64,000 bases of DNA from Pseudomonas mucidolens (GCF_900106045.1 NZ_LT629802.1:310001-374000), one strand, 5' to 3'; shown: positions 8,705-20,253, numbered from the stretch's first letter. The notes: a model not told the origin generated them from the sequence alone. Program-made: numbers and translations.

Positions 8705-10324
8705 TTAGGCCGCTGCCACTTCGTGAGGCTCGAAACTGTCGGCCCGCGCCATCTGCCACATCCGCGAATAAAACTCGCCGTTCACTTCACCCGTGAGCAA
8801 TTCCCCAGGCTTGAGAAACACATGCAACTGCGAGAACAGCTTGATCTCGGTGGCCGACATGCGTCGCACCAAGTGCTTGGCCGACAGCTGCGAGGGATGA
8901 TCGAGCCCGGCCGCGGCGAGCATTTCCGCCAGCGCCTTGAGGGTGTTGCGGTGGAAGTTGAATACGCGCTGGGCCTTGTCCGGGACCACCAGCGCACGTT
9001 GGCGCAAAGGATCCTGGGTGGCCACACCGGTCGGGCATTTGTTGGTGTGGCAGCTTTGCGACTGGATGCAGCCGATAGCGAACATGAAGCCCCGCGCCGA
9101 GTTGGCCCAGTCGGCGCCGATGGCCAGGACGCTGGCGATGTCGAAGGCGCTGACAATCTTGCCGCTGGCGCCCAGCTTGATCTTGTCCCGCAGGTTCAGG
9201 CCGACCAGGGTGTTGTGGACAAACAGCAAACCTTCACGCAACGGCACGCCGATATGATCGGTGAACTCTACGGGCGCGGCGCCCGTGCCGCCTTCCTTGC
9301 CATCGACGACGATAAAGTCCGGCAGGATTCCGGTCTCCAGCATGGCCTTGGCAATGCCCATGAATTCCCACGGATGCCCCAGGCAGAACTTGAAGCCCAC
9401 CGGTTTACCGCCGGACAGTTCGCGCAGTTGGCCGATGAACTGCATCAGTTCGATCGGCGTCGAAAAAGCGCTGTGGCGCGACGGTGAAATGCAATCTTCG
9501 CCCATCATGATGCCGCGGGTGTCGGCGATTTCCTGGGTGACCTTGTGTTTGGGCAGGATCCCGCCATGACCAGGCTTGGCGCCTTGGCTCATCTTGATTT
9601 CGATCATCCGCACTTGCGGATTCTGCGCTTGCACGGCAAAGCGCTCCGGGTCGAAACGGCCGTCGCTGGTCCGGCAGCCGAAATAGCCGCTGCCGAGTTC
9701 CCAGGTCAGGTCGCCGCCGTTTTCCCGGTGGTAGGGGCTGATGCTGCCTTCGCCGGTGTCATGGGCGAAGTTGCCCAGTTTGGCGCCGTGGTTGAGCGCG
9801 CGGATGGCGTTGGCGCTCAGCGAGCCGAAGCTCATGGCCGAGATGTTGAACACCGAGGCCGAATATGGCTGGGTGCACTGCGGGCCGCCGACCATCACCC
9901 GAAAGGCGCTCGGATCACTCAACGGCGCGGGGCGCATGGAGTGGCCGATGAACTCGAAACCGGACTGATACACATCGATCAGGGTGCCGAAAGGCTTGTC
10001 GGCGGTTTCATTCTTGGCCCTGGAGTAGACCAGCGAACGTTGGGCACGGGAGAAGGGCAGGGCGTCGCTGTCGGACTCCAGCAGGTATTGGCGGATTTCC
10101 GGGCGAATGCCCTCGACCAGGTAACGGATGTTGCCCAGGACCGGATAGTTGCGACGCACCGCGTGAGGACTCTGCAGCAAGTCGAACAGGCCAATCAGGC
10201 TCAGCACGCCGGTGATCAGCGTGATGGGCCACAACCATTCGTGTTCGATAAAGGGCAGGCTGGCGAGGGTGAAAATGACGCACACGGCAAAAAATGCATA
10301 ACGGCTAAGCAAGGACAAACTCAT
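8705..10324 (-). CDS. FMN-binding glutamate synthase family protein
   Basis: A 539-residue protein with two N-terminal hydrophobic segments (residues ~8-50) followed by a GltB-type FMN/(beta-alpha)8 barrel. Visible elements are SAMSFGSLSANAIRAL, GEGSISPYH, QGAKPGHGGILP, DGKEGGTGAAP and a cysteine cluster CIQSQSCHTNKCPTG that matches the 3Fe-4S-type ligands of glutamate synthase. The amidotransferase domain of real GltB is absent, so glutamate synthase activity is doubtful. It is a membrane-anchored relative of unknown reaction, widespread in pseudomonads. Confidence 0.88.
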   Translation of the reverse strand: MSLSLLSRYAFFAVCVIFTLASLPFIEHEWLWPITLITGVLSLIGLFDLLQSPHAVRRNYPVLGNIRYLVEGIRPEIRQYLLESDSDALPFSRAQRSLVYSRAKNETADKPFGTLIDVYQSGFEFIGHSMRPAPLSDPSAFRVMVGGPQCTQPYSASVFNISAMSFGSLSANAIRALNHGAKLGNFAHDTGEGSISPYHRENGGDLTWELGSGYFGCRTSDGRFDPERFAVQAQNPQVRMIEIKMSQGAKPGHGGILPKHKVTQEIADTRGIMMGEDCISPSRHSAFSTPIELMQFIGQLRELSGGKPVGFKFCLGHPWEFMGIAKAMLETGILPDFIVVDGKEGGTGAAPVEFTDHIGVPLREGLLFVHNTLVGLNLRDKIKLGASGKIVSAFDIASVLAIGADWANSARGFMFAIGCIQSQSCHTNKCPTGVATQDPLRQRALVVPDKAQRVFNFHRNTLKALAEMLAAAGLDHPSQLSAKHLVRRMSATEIKLFSQLHVFLKPGELLTGEVNGEFYSRMWQMARADSFEPHEVAAA

Positions 10325-10508
10325 ACGTATTCCTTGGGTTCGGACTCATTAGGACCTGGGTCGTCAGGGTTGTGCGTCTGTGTCTTGTTATGTTTTTCAC
10401 GGTTAACGCAGGCATCCAGCTTAAGGGCGAACTCTCGACAGGGGCAACAGCAATAGCATTGAGCAGTGCGCTTATTGCAATTGGTTCTCGTTTGACTGGA
10501 TTTATTGT

Positions 10509-10525
10509 GTTACGGTATAACGTAA
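10509..10525 (+). promoter_or_regulatory. Candidate Zur box upstream of rpmE2
   Basis: GTTACGGTATAACGTAA is a near palindrome of the GTTAnnnnnTAAC type that resembles Zur sites. It lies about 30 bp before the L31B start. Zinc-repressed expression is the known rule for cysteine-free L31 paralogues, which supports the reading. Confidence 0.55.
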
Positions 10526-10553
10526 TTAATTCACCCAGTGCCCCGGAGGCCTT

Positions 10554-10829
10554 ATGAAAGCTGGTATCCATCCTGAGTACCGCACCGTGCTGTTTCACGA
10601 CACTGCCGCCGATGTGTTTTTCCTGATCGGTTCCACCGCCGACACCGACCGTACCCATAAACACACGGATGGCAATACCTACCCGTATTTTGCCCTCGAC
10701 GTGTCCAGCGCATCCCATCCGATCTACACCGGCCAGCAGCGCAAGACCCAGGCCGAGGGCCGGATTGCCGGCTTCAACAAGCGGTTTGCGGCGTTTGGGT
10801 CTTCGGGGAAAAAAGTCGAGGTTGAGTAA
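10554..10829 (+). CDS. rpmE2: 50S ribosomal protein L31 type B
   Basis: A 91-residue type B (YkgM-like) L31: starts [17 protein letters not shown], with [10 protein letters not shown] and RIAGFNKRF, the RF signature of the family. It contains no cysteine, so it is the zinc-free form that can replace the zinc-binding L31 on ribosomes under zinc starvation and release zinc. CCGGAGG provides a ribosome site. A Zur-like palindrome lies upstream. It is a single gene between divergently arranged neighbours. Confidence 0.93.
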   Translation: MKAGIHPEYRTVLFHDTAADVFFLIGSTADTDRTHKHTDGNTYPYFALDVSSASHPIYTGQQRKTQAEGRIAGFNKRFAAFGSSGKKVEVE

Positions 10830-10905
10830 AAAAACAGGGTTGAGTACAACCCCCCTCACTGCTACAAACTGCTCGCCCCGTTAAACCGCGCGGGGCCGCA
10901 GGCAT

Positions 10906-12354
10906 CTACTGCGGTTTATCCGTCTGCCGTATCGGCAGCACCACCCGAAAGGTGCTGCCCTTGCCAGGTTCGCTACGCACCGAAATATCCCCGTGGTGTT
11001 TCTTGACGATGCCATAGGACAGCGACAGTCCCAGCCCGGTGCCTTCGCCTACCGGCTTGGTGGTGAAGAACGGATCGAAGATTTTCTGCAGGCTGTCGGC
11101 CCCGATGCCGCAGCCGTTATCGGCGACTTCCAGCCACACCTGATCGCCTTCGACCCCGTTGCTGATGGTAATCGTGCCGCGCGCCGGGCCCATGGCCTGG
11201 GTCGCGTTGATCACGAGGTTCATCACCACTTGGTTGATTTGTGAGGCCAGGCATTCGATTTCCGGCAACGGCTGGTAGTGCTTGATTACATCGGCCTTGT
11301 ACTTGAGTTCGTTGGCCACGATGTTCAGGGTTGAATCGATCCCCTGCTGCAGGTTCGTCCATTGCCATTTTTCGTTGTTGTCGACCCGGGAGAAATTTTT
11401 CAGGTCCTTGACGATCTGGATCACACGACCAATGCCATCCTTGGATTCGCGGATCAGCAGCGGAATGTCTTCCTTGAGGAAATCCAGATCCATGCCTTTG
11501 CGCAGTGTGATCAACTGTTCAAGGCACTCTCCGCTCGGTAACGCCTCTTCAGCTTGCTGATAAGCGTCGAGCATCTGTTGCAACTGCTTGACGTAGCCTT
11601 CGAGGGTGCCGAGGTTCGAGGAGATAAACCCCACGGGGTTGTTGATTTCATGGGCGACGCCGGCGGCCAGTTGTCCAAGGGAGGCAAGTTTTTCCGACTG
11701 CACCAATTGGCTTTCCAATTGCTTGCGTTCATCGATTTCCTCTTGCAGCGCCTGACCCGCGAGGGTGAGTGCCTGGGTGCGCTGCTCCACCAACTGTTCC
11801 AGGTGAATGGTTTTCAAGCTGGCGCGACGAGCCATGTCCCATTTGGCGGCGAGGGTGTTGGCCATCTGCTGGACTTCGATGTTATCGAAGGGTTTTTTCA
11901 GGATCAGCAACTGATCGTTGTACTTCAGGCGCGCTTCAATCGCTTCGAAGGAGTAATCGGAGTACGCCGTACACAGCGCGATCTGCAGGTCGGGGTCAAC
12001 CTCCCACAGGTGTTCGATGGTCTCCAGGCCATCCCATCCCGGCGGCATACGCATGTCGATGAACGCCAGCGCGTACGGTGCGTTATCGGCCTGGGCCTGG
12101 CTCACCAGTTCCAGGGCTTCCTGGCCCTGATAGGCCGAGTCCAGGGTATAGGTTTGACGCGCGACAGGCGCCGTGCCGAACAGGGCTTGCTCGAAGCCCT
12201 CCAGCGTCTGATCGGCCATCGCTTGCGCGCAGAGAATCTTGCGAAAGTCTTCATGGATGGACGCTGTATCGTCGACGATCAGGATCCGGCGGTTCGCCTG
12301 CCCTGACTGAGGAATCACGCTGTGTGCCTCAGAGGCGGCGGCATGGATGAGCAC
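10906..12354 (-). CDS. Hybrid histidine kinase with N-terminal receiver domain (PA2571-like)
   Basis: A 482-residue cytoplasmic sensor. Residues ~20-170 form a receiver domain ([15 protein letters not shown]; phosphoacceptor Asp in [12 protein letters not shown]). A coiled coil ([17 protein letters not shown]) leads to the H box [14 protein letters not shown]1 and G2 boxes follow ([24 protein letters not shown]). No membrane segment or periplasmic sensor is visible. The GTG at 12354 is preferred because AGGAAG lies 6 nt upstream, although the frame opens further. It is divergent from a YN-GYP response regulator. I recall the pair PA2571/PA2572 of P. aeruginosa as similar, so they probably form one phosphorelay. 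Confidence 0.85.
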   Translation of the reverse strand: MLIHAAASEAHSVIPQSGQANRRILIVDDTASIHEDFRKILCAQAMADQTLEGFEQALFGTAPVARQTYTLDSAYQGQEALELVSQAQADNAPYALAFIDMRMPPGWDGLETIEHLWEVDPDLQIALCTAYSDYSFEAIEARLKYNDQLLILKKPFDNIEVQQMANTLAAKWDMARRASLKTIHLEQLVEQRTQALTLAGQALQEEIDERKQLESQLVQSEKLASLGQLAAGVAHEINNPVGFISSNLGTLEGYVKQLQQMLDAYQQAEEALPSGECLEQLITLRKGMDLDFLKEDIPLLIRESKDGIGRVIQIVKDLKNFSRVDNNEKWQWTNLQQGIDSTLNIVANELKYKADVIKHYQPLPEIECLASQINQVVMNLVINATQAMGPARGTITISNGVEGDQVWLEVADNGCGIGADSLQKIFDPFFTTKPVGEGTGLGLSLSYGIVKKHHGDISVRSEPGKGSTFRVVLPIRQTDKPQ

Positions 12355-12565
12355 ATAGTGCTTCCTTTCCTCGGTTGTTTGGCTTGGGTGGTGGGATAGT
12401 CGCCGACTACGCTTAAGCATAGCCGTCTCCCTTGAAATAGTCGGCCACTTGACGTCAAATCAGTGTCAGTTCCCCCTTGGTTATGTCGCGCCAACCGCCG
12501 AGGTCCCTACAGTGTCTGATTGGCCCCGGCGGGCAAGGGTGTTTTGGCTTTCAGCAGGTGTCGCC

Positions 12566-13912
12566 ATGGATGAGCAGCTCGCTACGACTTCCGCCTACAG
12601 ACCTACGGTTTTGCTGGTCGACGATGAAGAGTCGATCCTTAACAGCCTGCGTCGACTGCTGCGTGCTCAACCCTATGACGTGGTACTGGCCGGCAGCGGC
12701 GCCCAGGCCCTGGACATCATGGCTGCCCAGCCCATCGACCTGATCATCAGTGATGCGCGCATGCCCGTCATGGATGGCGCCACACTGCTGGCCGAGGCCC
12801 ATCGGCTGTATCCAAACACCTCGCGCATTCTGCTGACCGGCTACGCCGACCTGGCGCTGATCATCAAGGCGATCAACGAAGGGCAGATCCACCGTTACGT
12901 CAGCAAGCCCTGGAACGACGAAGATATGCTCCTGACGGTGCGTCAGTCCCTGGCGCACCAATATTCCGAGCGCGAACGGTTACGCCTGGAACAATTGACC
13001 CGTGAGCAGAATGATCAATTAAAAGCACTCAACGCCACACTGGAAAAACGCGTGGAATCGCGAACCGGTGAGCTGCAACAGACCGCCGACATGCTCGACC
13101 TGGCCTACGATGAACTCAAGCACAGCTACGTGACCAGCACCGAGGTGTTTTCACTGCTGGCTAACCTGCGCCTACCCAAGGAAAAGCAGACCAACCGAGC
13201 GTTGATCGAGCTGATCCGGGTCTACTGCAGGGATCGGGCGATTGACGAAAGCAGTGTGCGTGACCTGAGCATGGCCGCTGCCTTGTATAACGTCGGCAAG
13301 CTGAGTTGGACCGACGCAATGATGATGGCGCCCTCGGATCTGTTGCACAGTACTGAGCGTGAGTTGTATCGGGCCTACCCCACGCAAAGCGAATCACTGC
13401 TGATGACCCTGGAACCGATGAAGGATGCCGCCCGGATCATCCGTCATCATCAGGAACGCTGGGATGGCAACGGTCACCCCGACCACCTCAAGGGCGAGGC
13501 CATCCCCTTTGGTTCACGTTTGTTGAAGCTGGCGGTGGACTTTATCGAGCTGCAGCGCGGCTTGATCCTTGAGCGGCACATGAACAGCGATGAGGCGCTG
13601 CTGTACATCCGCAAGTACGCCGGCCGTCTTTACGATCCGGACATGGTGGAGGACTTCGTCCAGGCCTGCGCGGCGTTCCTCAGCGACGTGACCCTGGGCG
13701 ACCCGAACGTCAAGGTCCTCACCACCCGCGAGCTGGCCGACGGCATGGTCCTGGCGCGCAACCTCAACGCCGACAACGGCATGTTGCTGCTCAACGCCGG
13801 CAAGGTCTTGACCCTGCCGCTGGTGGACAAGTTGATCGCGTTCGAGGCCATGGAGGGCGCCAAATACAGCGTATTCATCAAAGAGCCTGACGAGGTAGCG
13901 CTGCCGTCCTGA
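12566..13912 (+). CDS. Response regulator with degenerate HD-GYP (YN-GYP) output domain
   Basis: A 448-residue regulator. An N-terminal receiver domain has acidic pocket VDDEE and phosphoacceptor D63 in ISDARMPVMDG, with K in VSKPW. A coiled coil follows. The HD-GYP-type domain has YNVGKLSW where active enzymes have HDxGK, so the metal-binding His-Asp pair is replaced by Tyr-Asn. The GYP-like loop is DGNGHPDHLKGEAIP. Cyclic-di-GMP hydrolysis is therefore unlikely; a regulatory role by protein contact, as reported for PA2572 of P. aeruginosa, is more likely. The ATG at 12566 follows CAGGTG. It is divergent from the hybrid kinase. Confidence 0.85.
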   Translation: MDEQLATTSAYRPTVLLVDDEESILNSLRRLLRAQPYDVVLAGSGAQALDIMAAQPIDLIISDARMPVMDGATLLAEAHRLYPNTSRILLTGYADLALIIKAINEGQIHRYVSKPWNDEDMLLTVRQSLAHQYSERERLRLEQLTREQNDQLKALNATLEKRVESRTGELQQTADMLDLAYDELKHSYVTSTEVFSLLANLRLPKEKQTNRALIELIRVYCRDRAIDESSVRDLSMAAALYNVGKLSWTDAMMMAPSDLLHSTERELYRAYPTQSESLLMTLEPMKDAARIIRHHQERWDGNGHPDHLKGEAIPFGSRLLKLAVDFIELQRGLILERHMNSDEALLYIRKYAGRLYDPDMVEDFVQACAAFLSDVTLGDPNVKVLTTRELADGMVLARNLNADNGMLLLNAGKVLTLPLVDKLIAFEAMEGAKYSVFIKEPDEVALPS

Positions 13913-13984
13913 CCGGCGCGGTTCGGTTGCCTCCTTTTGACCCGCGTGTGATCCTGACGCCTTTTAATCCAAGGCGTTTATTTC

Positions 13985-14395
13985 ATGTCCACGACTATTC
14001 GGATTGCTGCGGCATTGTTAATCGGCAGCGACGGCCAAACTTTGCTGGTGCGCAAGCGCGGCACCCAGGCGTTCATGCAACCGGGCGGCAAGATCGATGC
14101 CGGTGAGCAACCGGTGCAGGCGCTGGCCCGTGAACTGCATGAAGAGCTTGGCTTGCGGATTGATCCGGCCCACGCTCGCTACCTTGGGCACTTCTCGGCA
14201 CCGGCAGCCAATGAACCGGGGTTTACCGTGCAAGCCGAGTTGTTTCAAGTCTACATCGACGTGGCCGTGACGCCCGCTGCCGAGATTGAAGAAGTGCGCT
14301 GGATCGACCCCGCTGGCGACGGTGGCCTGCAGTTGGCACCCTTGACACGCGACCTGATCCTGCCGTTTTATCGCTCATCACTGGCCACCGCCTGA
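13985..14395 (+). CDS. NUDIX hydrolase
   Basis: A 136-residue NUDIX protein. The box reads GKIDAGEQP...RELHEELGL, fitting Gx5Ex7REUXEEXGU exactly. It hydrolyses a nucleoside diphosphate linked to some other group; the substrate is not predictable here. It is followed at short distance by the LysE and GNAT genes on the same strand, so these three may be one transcription unit. Confidence 0.9.
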   Translation: MSTTIRIAAALLIGSDGQTLLVRKRGTQAFMQPGGKIDAGEQPVQALARELHEELGLRIDPAHARYLGHFSAPAANEPGFTVQAELFQVYIDVAVTPAAEIEEVRWIDPAGDGGLQLAPLTRDLILPFYRSSLATA

Positions 14396-14419
14396 CCTGT
14401 CGGGCTCAAAGGACTGAGC

Positions 14420-15055
14420 ATGATCCCTGTGCATGAATTATTGATCTTCGCCGCCGCCTCATTGTTGCTGGTGCTGACACCGGGCCCGAACATGATCTAC
14501 CTGATCTCCCGTTCGATTTGTCAGGGGCGCAAGGCTGGAATTACCTCATTGTTGGGGGTGGTCGCGGGTTTTTTTGTCCACCTGTTTGCGGCGGCAGCCG
14601 GTTTGACGGCGGTATTCCTCGCCGTACCCATGGCGTACGAGGCGCTGAAATGGGCGGGTGCGCTGTACTTGCTGTGGCTCGCCTGGCAGGCGCTGAAACC
14701 TGGCGCCCGCTCGCCGTTCGAGGCCCAGCAACTGCCCGTCGACTCGACGCGCAAGCTGGTGACGATGGGCTTTCTCACCAGCGCCTTGAACCCGAAAATT
14801 GCGGTGTTCTATCTTTCGGTCTTTCCGCAGTTCATCACCCCGGAACACGGTTCGGTGTTCACCCAGAGCCTGATGCTTGGTTTTACCCAGATCAGTGTCA
14901 GTTTTATGGTCAATCTGTTGATCTCACTGTTCGCTGCGAGCATCGCCGGGTGGTTTATCAACAACCCCGCGTGGCTGTCGGTACAGCGCTATTTCATGGG
15001 CTTTGTGCTCGCGGCCCTGGCGGTACGCCTGATGTTTGAGCAACGCCGCGCATGA
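14420..15055 (+). CDS. LysE/RhtB family amino-acid exporter
   Basis: A 211-residue membrane protein with about six hydrophobic segments. It opens with the family signature TPGPNMIYLISRSICQGRKAG and has the conserved LNPKIAVFYLSVFPQF in the middle. The family exports amino acids or analogues; the substrate is unknown. The stop overlaps the following GNAT start by 4 nt (ATGA), a sign of translational coupling. Confidence 0.9.
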   Translation: MIPVHELLIFAAASLLLVLTPGPNMIYLISRSICQGRKAGITSLLGVVAGFFVHLFAAAAGLTAVFLAVPMAYEALKWAGALYLLWLAWQALKPGARSPFEAQQLPVDSTRKLVTMGFLTSALNPKIAVFYLSVFPQFITPEHGSVFTQSLMLGFTQISVSFMVNLLISLFAASIAGWFINNPAWLSVQRYFMGFVLAALAVRLMFEQRRA

Positions 15056-15570
15056 TGATCCGGGCGTTGGCCAGCAGCGACGCGGCGGCCTATCGGGCGT
15101 TGATGCTGCAAGCCTATGACACTTATCCCCAAGCCTTTACCTCAAGCGTTGCGGAACGGGCCGCGCTGCCCTTGAGCTGGTGGGAGAAACGCCTGGACAA
15201 CCCGCTGGACCGGGTGCTCGGTGGGTTTTCCGGGGAGCAACTGACAGGTATTGTCGGCCTGGCGTACGAACCTCGGGAAAAGGCCCGACACAAGGTGACG
15301 TTGTTCGGCATGTATGTCGCCCAGGCATGTCAGCAACGTGGTTGGGGACGTCAGTTGGTACACGCAGCGCTGGATGAGGCGCGCGGGCAACCCGGAGTGA
15401 AGCTGATCCAACTCACGGTCACCGCCGGTAATGACGCAGCGCTTGCGCTTTACCGACGGTGTGGGTTTGTGCAGTACGGCCTGGAACCGCTGGCGGTACG
15501 TGTGGGCCTGGAGTATTTCGATAAAATCCACATGTGGCGCGAACTCAAGGGAAGTCCGGCCTGTCAGTGA
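15052..15570 (+). CDS. GNAT family N-acetyltransferase
   Basis: A 172-residue GNAT protein. The acetyl-CoA pyrophosphate loop is in AQACQQRGWGRQLVHAAL (Q/RxxGxG/A) and the C-terminal half has IQLTVTAGNDAALALYRRCGF, the classic beta4-alpha4 ending. The acceptor is unknown. The start overlaps the LysE gene by 4 nt; an ATG 3 nt later is equally possible. Confidence 0.9.
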   Translation: MMIRALASSDAAAYRALMLQAYDTYPQAFTSSVAERAALPLSWWEKRLDNPLDRVLGGFSGEQLTGIVGLAYEPREKARHKVTLFGMYVAQACQQRGWGRQLVHAALDEARGQPGVKLIQLTVTAGNDAALALYRRCGFVQYGLEPLAVRVGLEYFDKIHMWRELKGSPACQ

Positions 15571-15574
15571 ACAC

Positions 15575-16492
15575 CTAACGCACCGCGCTGACCCCATCCA
15601 GGGTCGAGAATGAGGTGTCCTTGGCGGTCAGCAGGAAGTCGCGCATATAGGGCGCATCCAGCATGTCCGCGCGAATCCCGGCATACAGCGTGGCGAACAG
15701 ACCTTTCTCCCCCAGCCGCTTGGCTTTCACATAGCCCCGTGAACTGTACTCGTGCAGCGCCCAATGGGGCATGCCGCACACGCCACGGCCGCTGGCCACC
15801 AGTTGCATCATCATCACCGTCAGTTCAGAGGTGCGGACCTGGGCCGGTTCAACGTCAGCCGGTTCCAGGAACCGCGTGAAAATGTCCAGGCGATCGCGCT
15901 CCACCGGGTAGGTGATCAGGGTTTCGTTGAGCAGATCCGTGGGCACGATGTAGGGCTTGCCCGCCAGCGCATGCTGATTGGCCACGGCGAGCATGGCTTC
16001 GTAAGTGAACAGCGGCACATAAGTGATGCCCGCCAGCTCCAGCGGATCGGAGGTCACCACCAGGTCCAGGTCGCCACGGGCCAGGGCCGGCAGCGGGGCG
16101 AAAGCAAATCCCGAGGCCAGGTCCAGTTCAACCTCTGGCCACGCATCGCGGAACTGGTCGATGGTCGGCATCAGCCATTGGAAACAACTGTGGCATTCGA
16201 TCGCCATGTGCAGGCGCCCGGCGGTGCCGCCGGCCAGGCGCGCGATGTCGCGTTCGGCGCCGCGCAACAAGGGCAGCGTCGCATCCGCCAGTTGCAATAG
16301 ACGCAGGCCAGCGCTGGTGAAACGCACTGGTTTGGTCTTGCGCACGAACAGCGGCATGCCCATGCGTTCTTCCAGTTCCTTGAACTGATGGGACAGCGCG
16401 GACTGGGTCAGGTGCAGGCGCTCGGCGGCTTCCACCAGGCTGTCGGCTTCGCGCAGGGCGTGCAGGGTCTTGAGATGACGGATTTCGAGCAC
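15575..16492 (-). CDS. metR: LysR-type transcriptional regulator MetR
   Basis: A 305-residue LysR regulator. The N-terminal winged HTH begins [19 protein letters not shown] with [19 protein letters not shown], strongly like MetR. The effector domain has the MetR-type [19 protein letters not shown] and [16 protein letters not shown]. MetR activates methionine biosynthesis genes with homocysteine as co-effector. It is divergent from an alpha/beta hydrolase gene, with about 190 bp between the start codons. Confidence 0.88.
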   Translation of the reverse strand: MLEIRHLKTLHALREADSLVEAAERLHLTQSALSHQFKELEERMGMPLFVRKTKPVRFTSAGLRLLQLADATLPLLRGAERDIARLAGGTAGRLHMAIECHSCFQWLMPTIDQFRDAWPEVELDLASGFAFAPLPALARGDLDLVVTSDPLELAGITYVPLFTYEAMLAVANQHALAGKPYIVPTDLLNETLITYPVERDRLDIFTRFLEPADVEPAQVRTSELTVMMMQLVASGRGVCGMPHWALHEYSSRGYVKAKRLGEKGLFATLYAGIRADMLDAPYMRDFLLTAKDTSFSTLDGVSAVR

Positions 16493-16686
16493 GGCGTCTC
16501 CGTGAAAATAATTTGTGGAAAGTTAGAATAGAGTGAGTTTGTCTCATGTTGCTCCAACTGTCGACCCGACCGGGTGCAAATGACCGCTGGGCGCCATTCA
16601 TTAAACTGTCATGCAACTGTGGCAGCGCGCTTGAACAAACTTCATCAGACTCGCGCTCTACTGGGGTTCTGTGTTTCGGTGTTTTC

Positions 16687-17706
16687 ATGCGTGTGTTGCT
16701 TTTGCTGGCCGCTTTATTGTTCGGCCTGCCGTCTTTTGCGGCTTCTCGATGTGATGTCAATGTCCCGACCGAGCGGGTCGACCTGGACCAGGTGAGCCTG
16801 GCGTACCAGAGTATTGGGCGTGCCTCCGATCCGGCGTTACTGCTGGTGATGGGCCTGGGCGGACAATTGATCCACTGGCCGGACGACGTGGTGGTCGCCC
16901 TGTGCGAACAAGGTTTTCGGGTGATTCGCTACGACAATCGCGATGTCGGCCTGTCCACGTGGCGCCAGGTGCCCGCCAGCGCCAACCTGACGTTCGAGGT
17001 GTTGCGCTACAAGCTGGGCCTGCCGGTGGCGGCGCCTTATACCTTGACCGATATGGCCGACGATGGCCTCGGGCTGATGGACGCGTTGCAGGTCCGGCAA
17101 TTTCACGTATTGGGCGCGAGCATGGGTGGGATGATCGCCCAGCACATGGCGGCCATGGCGCCGCAGCGCGTGGAAAGCCTGACCCTGATCATGACCAGTT
17201 CGGGGGCCGAAGGCCTGCCGGCGCCGAATGCCGCGCTGGTGCAATTGTTGTCGCGACGCAGCGCGCCCAACCGTGCAATCGCGCTGGAGCAGCAGGCCGA
17301 CCTGCTGGCTGCGCTGGGCAGTCCGCAGATCGAGGATGATCGCCAGGCGTTGCTGCAGCAGGCGGCGTTGTCCTACGACCGCGCCTTCAACCCCGAAGGC
17401 GTGAAGCGCCAGATCATGGCAATCCTCGCTGAGCCGAGCCGAGTGCCGCTGCTCAATCAGTTGCGTGTCCCGACGCTGGTGGTCCACGGCACGGCCGATC
17501 CGTTGCTGCCGGTGATGCACGGCGTACACCTGGCGGCGCATATCCAGGGCAGCCAGTTGCGCCTGATTCCCGGTCTGGCGCATCGTTTTCAGGAGGCGTT
17601 CAAGGCACCGTTGCTGGCAGCTGTGTTGCCCTACCTGCAATCACACCGGGAAGATGTGGCGCATTGGGCGCGGATTGATCCAGTGCTGCCCTCCAAGCTT
17701 TTGTGA
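16687..17706 (+). CDS. Exported alpha/beta hydrolase
   Basis: A 339-residue protein with signal peptide ([20 protein letters not shown]). The alpha/beta fold shows the nucleophile elbow GASMGG, the acid in [11 protein letters not shown] and the catalytic His in PGLAHRF; an oxyanion-type [10 protein letters not shown] precedes. The substrate is unknown; an esterase or lactonase-like role is possible. An upstream in-frame start exists but would add a non-signal 47-residue extension, so the ATG at 16687 is preferred. Confidence 0.85.
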   Translation: MRVLLLLAALLFGLPSFAASRCDVNVPTERVDLDQVSLAYQSIGRASDPALLLVMGLGGQLIHWPDDVVVALCEQGFRVIRYDNRDVGLSTWRQVPASANLTFEVLRYKLGLPVAAPYTLTDMADDGLGLMDALQVRQFHVLGASMGGMIAQHMAAMAPQRVESLTLIMTSSGAEGLPAPNAALVQLLSRRSAPNRAIALEQQADLLAALGSPQIEDDRQALLQQAALSYDRAFNPEGVKRQIMAILAEPSRVPLLNQLRVPTLVVHGTADPLLPVMHGVHLAAHIQGSQLRLIPGLAHRFQEAFKAPLLAAVLPYLQSHREDVAHWARIDPVLPSKLL

Positions 17707-17767
17707 AGGCAGGGCAGGGGTGTATGGTGCGAACTTTCCGGCGTGTGATGCCTGCGAGGTTGCCTAA

Positions 17768-18418
17768 ATGAGTACTCCCCTGAAAATCGATTTCGTCAGT
17801 GATGTGTCCTGCCCCTGGTGCATCATCGGCCTGCGCGGCCTGACCGAGGCCCTGGACCAGTTGGGTGCCGAGGTGCAGGCCGAGATCCACTTCCAGCCTT
17901 TCGAGCTGAACCCGGACATGCCTTCCGAAGGGCAGAACATCACCGAACACATCAGTGAAAAATACGGTTCCAGCGCGCAAGAATCCCAAGCCACCCGCGC
18001 GCGCATCCGCGACATGGGCGCCGAGCTGGGCTTTGCGTTTCGCACCGACGGGCAGAGCCGTATCTACAACACCTTCGATGCTCATCGGCTGTTGCACTGG
18101 GCCGGTCTCGAGGGGTTGCAATACAACCTCAAGGAGGCGTTGTTCAAGGCGTATTTCAGCGACGGCCAGGACCCGTCCGATCACGCGACTCTGGCGATCA
18201 TCGCCGAAAGTGTCGGCCTGGACCTCAAGCGCGCGGCCGAGATCCTGGCTTCTGATGAATACGCCGCCGAGGTGCGCGAGCAAGAGCAGTTGTGGGTTTC
18301 ACGTGGGGTAAGTTCGGTGCCGACGATCGTATTTAACGATCAGTACGCGGTCAGCGGCGGCCAGCCGGCCGAAGCCTTTGTGGGTGCGATTCGCCAGATC
18401 ATCCGCGAAGCGCGGTAG
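17768..18418 (+). CDS. DsbA family oxidoreductase, FrnE-like
   Basis: A 216-residue cytoplasmic thioredoxin-fold protein with an inserted helical domain. The active site is DVSCPWCIIG (CPWC) and the cis-proline loop is GVSSVPTIVFND. FrnE-type proteins are 2-hydroxychromene-2-carboxylate isomerase/DsbA relatives with disulphide exchange activity. No signal peptide. It lies 60 bp after the hydrolase gene on the same strand. Confidence 0.9.
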   Translation: MSTPLKIDFVSDVSCPWCIIGLRGLTEALDQLGAEVQAEIHFQPFELNPDMPSEGQNITEHISEKYGSSAQESQATRARIRDMGAELGFAFRTDGQSRIYNTFDAHRLLHWAGLEGLQYNLKEALFKAYFSDGQDPSDHATLAIIAESVGLDLKRAAEILASDEYAAEVREQEQLWVSRGVSSVPTIVFNDQYAVSGGQPAEAFVGAIRQIIREAR

Positions 18419-18457
18419 CGCAGGGTAATCGCGCGGCGACGCAAGTTTTCGTTACCC

Positions 18458-18558
18458 TGTAGGAGCGAGCTTGCTCGCGAAAAAACCGAGGCCGCTACGG
18501 AGTGTCAGGTTTCCCGCGTTATCGTTGACGACCTTCGCGAGCAAGCTCGCTCCTACAG
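18458..18558. repeat. REPIN, GTAGGAGCGAGCTTGCTCGCGA class
   Basis: Two inverted REPs, TGTAGGAGCGAGCTTGCTCG at the left and CGAGCAAGCTCGCTCCTACA at the right, separated by about 55 bp. Sits between the convergent FrnE-like and glpM genes. Confidence 0.92.
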
Positions 18559-18567
18559 GGCGCGCGT

Positions 18568-18906
18568 TCAGGCGTGCATCCGCACCCAAACACTCACTAG
18601 CAGCGTCGCGGCCATCAGCCACGCCACCGCCGCCACGGCCAGCGACGCCTCCAGGCGCATCCGGTCGACCATCACATACAACGTCGCCAGGTACACAAAG
18701 TACGGAATGATCGACCACATCCCGAACACGATGGTGGTCTTCAGATCCTCCACCGAGCGGCCCTTGCCCACGATGTAATGGGCGATCAGCGCAAAAGTCG
18801 GAAACAGCGGCACCAGGCCCGCGATGTAATAGTTTCTGGTCTTGGCCAGCATCGCCAGAATCAGCACCACCGCCGCGCCGAGGGCGGCCTTGAAGACTAA
18901 ATCCAC
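18568..18906 (-). CDS. glpM: GlpM family membrane protein
   Basis: A 112-residue protein with about four hydrophobic segments: MDLVFKAALGAAVVLILAML, YYIAGLVPLFPTFALIAHYI, IPYFVYLATLYVMV and the C-terminal AVAAVAWLMAATLLVSVWV. It matches GlpM, a small inner-membrane protein reported to be needed for normal alginate production in P. aeruginosa. The molecular role is unknown. It is downstream of aauR on the same strand with a gap of about 10 bp, so it may be cotranscribed. Confidence 0.85.
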   Translation of the reverse strand: MDLVFKAALGAAVVLILAMLAKTRNYYIAGLVPLFPTFALIAHYIVGKGRSVEDLKTTIVFGMWSIIPYFVYLATLYVMVDRMRLEASLAVAAVAWLMAATLLVSVWVRMHA

Positions 18907-18916
18907 GCTGCGCTCC

Positions 18917-20253
<1,337 letters not shown>

